6,308 nucleotides of DNA from the NCBI GenBank assembly GCA_016765335.1, contig JAESQE010000250.1, forward strand, positions 1 to 6,308. Reading direction: 5' to 3'. This DNA comes from Planctomycetaceae bacterium. Lineage in GTDB: Bacteria > Planctomycetota > Planctomycetia > Planctomycetales > Planctomycetaceae. Both the position numbers and the translations under genes were made by a program. Positions 4,703 through 6,308 of this stretch are shown here, in pieces. Below the pieces are notes generated by a model. That model was not told the DNA's origin. It searched no databases and was given only the letters and a program-made list of their open reading frames with translations. Within the stretch, counting starts at the first letter, position 1, and every line of letters begins with the position of its first letter.

Positions 4703-5746
4703 ATGAATTCTCGTCAGAAATCCACCCAGCGTAAAGGGTTTACGCTTATTGAATTGTTGGTGGTCATTGCCATCATCGCAATTCTCGTCGCATTACTGCT
4801 ACCCGCAGTACAACAAGCACGCGAAGCTGCTCGCCGTTCTTCCTGCAAAAACAACTTGAAACAAATCGGCCTGGCACTGCACAATTACCACGACGTACAC
4901 ACCATCTTCCCGCCAACTCAAGTCTTCACCTATTTTCCCACACCAGGAAGTACCGCTGGTGGGATTGCACGAAACCATTCTTGGATTTCCATGATCCTGC
5001 CCATGCTAGAGCAAGCACCTCTCTACGACCGAATCAATTTCTCTGCACCAATGTGGAATTTGTCTACATCGCAGTACCAATTGCTTCCCAATAACACAGC
5101 AATTGTCGCACAAAACATCACAACTTTGCAATGTCCTTCAGATCCGGGATTCAACAGTAACACGGGGCTTTCTCATGGTGTTGCACACACAAACTACGCA
5201 GGTGCAACTGGCTGGGATTGGTGGTACCGTGCAAACCACCCCGTTTCTGGGGTATTCCAAAATGGTGGTGCCACAAGAATTCGTGATATCACCAAGGGAA
5301 CATCGACCACCATTATGGTTGGTGAAGTTTCTACACAAAGCTTCCAACCCAAACCTGGTATCGCTGGTCACGTTCGAAACGGTGGCGGCGTGCTTCGACC
5401 CAATGGTTCAGGAAATGCGGTTTTCCGAGCTGCTCTCATTGCACCTCAAACAAACAGTGATGTGATGGTTAATAAGAACTGGACACGACCCGATGGAGCA
5501 ATTGCTGGCTTCTGGTGGAAAGCCGGGCCATTCATGTGCCAGCCAACGTACTTAACCTGCTTTGGGTTGAATAACAACTGGCCTGGTGCTTCAAGTCGCC
5601 ATACTGGTGGTGGTCAATTCCTGTTTGCTGATGGTTCTGTCAAGTTTATGAGTGAATCTACTCAGCATAGTGCAAACTGGACATCCAACAGCCTTTGGAT
5701 GTCACTACATTCAATTACACTGCAAGGAAGTATGATTATTCCTTAA
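4703..5746 (+). CDS. DUF1559 (SBP_bac_10) pseudopilin-like protein with H-X9-DG motif
   Basis: This is a 347-aa protein. ATG 4703 is fixed by AGGAGG (4689-4694) with an 8-nt spacer. The leader [12 protein letters not shown] ends at the predicted prepilin peptidase site G12/F13 with Glu17 at +5. The membrane helix, [10 protein letters not shown] and [15 protein letters not shown] segments are nearly identical to those of the gene at 3303. The domain then diverges but keeps [20 protein letters not shown] and H300-X9-D310-G311. The C-terminal half is rich in Trp, Asn and Gly. It is presumably anchored in the inner membrane, or processed and exported by a type II secretion or type IV pilus-like machinery; none of those components lies in the window. 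It has its own promoter and terminator, so it is probably monocistronic. Confidence 0.95.
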   Translation: MNSRQKSTQRKGFTLIELLVVIAIIAILVALLLPAVQQAREAARRSSCKNNLKQIGLALHNYHDVHTIFPPTQVFTYFPTPGSTAGGIARNHSWISMILPMLEQAPLYDRINFSAPMWNLSTSQYQLLPNNTAIVAQNITTLQCPSDPGFNSNTGLSHGVAHTNYAGATGWDWWYRANHPVSGVFQNGGATRIRDITKGTSTTIMVGEVSTQSFQPKPGIAGHVRNGGGVLRPNGSGNAVFRAALIAPQTNSDVMVNKNWTRPDGAIAGFWWKAGPFMCQPTYLTCFGLNNNWPGASSRHTGGGQFLFADGSVKFMSESTQHSANWTSNSLWMSLHSITLQGSMIIP

Positions 5747-5780
5747 TAAGAAGTAGTTAAGATTTGACTGTTGCATGACG

Positions 5781-5816
5781 AGCGTCTGACGCCACACATT
5801 GGTGCCAGACGCTTTT
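5781..5816 (+). terminator. Intrinsic terminator of the second DUF1559 gene
   Basis: AGCGTCTG (5781-5788) pairs with CAGACGCT (5806-5813). After one A/C mismatch the stem continues as CGCCA with TGGTG (one G-U) around the loop CACAT. A TTTT run ends the structure, followed by GGTTT. It starts 34 bp after the stop codon at 5746. Confidence 0.8.
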
Positions 5817-5873
5817 GGTTTCGTAAATCGAGAAAATTTCAACTTTTCAACCTGTGATTGGCAATCTATCATC

Positions 5874-5890
5874 CCAAGATTTAATCTTGG
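5874..5890. promoter_or_regulatory. 17-bp perfect palindrome upstream of the partial lipoprotein gene
   Basis: CCAAGATT (5874-5881), one central T, then AATCTTGG (5883-5890), about 72 bp before ATG 5963. It lies beyond the preceding terminator and so probably acts as DNA for the downstream gene. A TATATT (5933-5938) between it and the gene could be a -10, but no matching -35 is seen. Confidence 0.4.
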
Positions 5891-5962
5891 ATATAGAATT
5901 CAGAGCAGGAACCAATCAAACCAATAATTGTTTATATTAAACTCAGAGGAGAGCGACCGACG

Positions 5963-6308
5963 ATGAAAATAGTCAAAAATACACTCACCCTGTTTGTACT
6001 TCTCATGTGCGGACTGACAATTGGCTGCGGTGGAGCTGGCGATGATGGAAAACTTGGGTTGGTAAGCGCCAAAGGCAAGGTGACCCTTGACGGGGCAGCT
6101 CACGGCCCAGCAACTCTCACCCTGACCCCTACTGGGCAAACACCAGGCCAAGATCCACGCCCTATTGTCGGAGGAGTTGTTGAAGCAGATGGTAGTTATG
6201 CTTTAGCGACATACGACACAGGTGATGGTGCCCCTCCAGGCGATTACGATGTGACACTTGGTGCTGGAGTTGGTGGAGACGCAAATGATCCGACTGCTTC
6301 GGCGATGT
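5963..6308 (+). CDS. Lipoprotein with carboxypeptidase-regulatory/transthyretin-like domain (3' end cut by window)
   Basis: The first 115 codons are visible and the frame continues past the right edge. ATG 5963 follows AGAGGAGAG (5945-5953), an adequate Shine-Dalgarno with a slightly long spacer. The signal peptide MKIVKNTLTLFVLLMCGLTIGC ends at a lipobox-like TIGC with Cys22, followed by a Gly-rich linker. Residues 36-105 follow the pattern of small planctomycete lipoproteins annotated as carboxypeptidase regulatory-like: KGKVTLDGAA, then a strand with TLTLTPTG, VVEADGSYALATY, and GAPPGDYDVTL. Such beta-sandwich domains are non-catalytic and presumed to mediate binding or structural roles at the cell surface. 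From general knowledge they are often encoded just downstream of DUF1559 genes, as here (216-bp gap). A terminator and palindrome in the gap suggest separate transcription. Confidence 0.85.
   Translation, partial: MKIVKNTLTLFVLLMCGLTIGCGGAGDDGKLGLVSAKGKVTLDGAAHGPATLTLTPTGQTPGQDPRPIVGGVVEADGSYALATYDTGDGAPPGDYDVTLGAGVGGDANDPTASAM

Noticed and set aside
5871..5938. Promoter for the partial lipoprotein gene using TAGAAT (5894) or TATATT (5933)
   Set aside because: Neither -10-like box has a credible -35 at 16-19 bp, so no promoter is annotated.
5900..6151. An 83-codon minus-strand frame opposite the 3' lipoprotein gene
   Set aside because: It overlaps the ribosome site and signal peptide of a well supported lipoprotein on the other strand and has no motif of its own.

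Overview
The window looks like a chromosomal segment of a planctomycete (Planctomycetota, probably order Planctomycetales). The main evidence is two complete DUF1559 (SBP_bac_10) proteins. Each carries the [20 protein letters not shown] prepilin-like N-terminus, the [10 protein letters not shown] segment and a C-terminal H-X9-DG motif, a family greatly expanded in that phylum. A lipoprotein of the planctomycete VTLDG...GSY...PGDYDVTL type follows the second one. Base composition looks balanced by eye, close to 50% GC or slightly lower. The species cannot be named from this sequence.

Layout. Positions 26-147 hold a degenerate copy of a roughly 124-bp palindromic intergenic repeat. Next come two minus-strand genes, read right to left: an LpoB-like (COG3417) lipoprotein at 2362-1685, then a COG3014-family lipoprotein at 1539-166 (the frame is open to a GTG at 1626). 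The same pair occurs in gammaproteobacteria and probably forms an operon concerned with envelope or peptidoglycan biology. The 376-bp region 2363-2738 is divergent. It holds a candidate promoter for the lipoprotein pair and, on the other side, two adjacent perfect inverted repeats followed by a TTGACA box. These lie in front of a small secreted cysteine-rich protein (2739-3218) with 14 Cys in 60 residues. The first DUF1559 gene (3303-4289) follows 84 bp later and has an unusual Met/Thr-rich insert.

A second, better preserved copy of the repeat (4316-4439) separates this block from the second DUF1559 gene (4703-5746). That gene has its own good sigma70-type promoter, a 17-bp palindrome in the leader, a near-ideal Shine-Dalgarno sequence and a strong intrinsic terminator at 5781-5816. 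A second 17-bp palindrome with the same 8-1-8 geometry lies upstream of a lipoprotein gene that starts at 5963 and runs off the right edge.

All six proteins appear to be exported: three lipoproteins, two pseudopilin-like membrane-anchored proteins and one secreted Cys-rich protein. The window is therefore an envelope or surface gene neighbourhood rather than a metabolic operon. I see no rRNA, tRNA, CRISPR array, transposase or integrase. The observations most worth following are the Cys-rich gene with its elaborate upstream operator-like region, and the two-copy structured repeat, which shows one compensatory base-pair change between copies.
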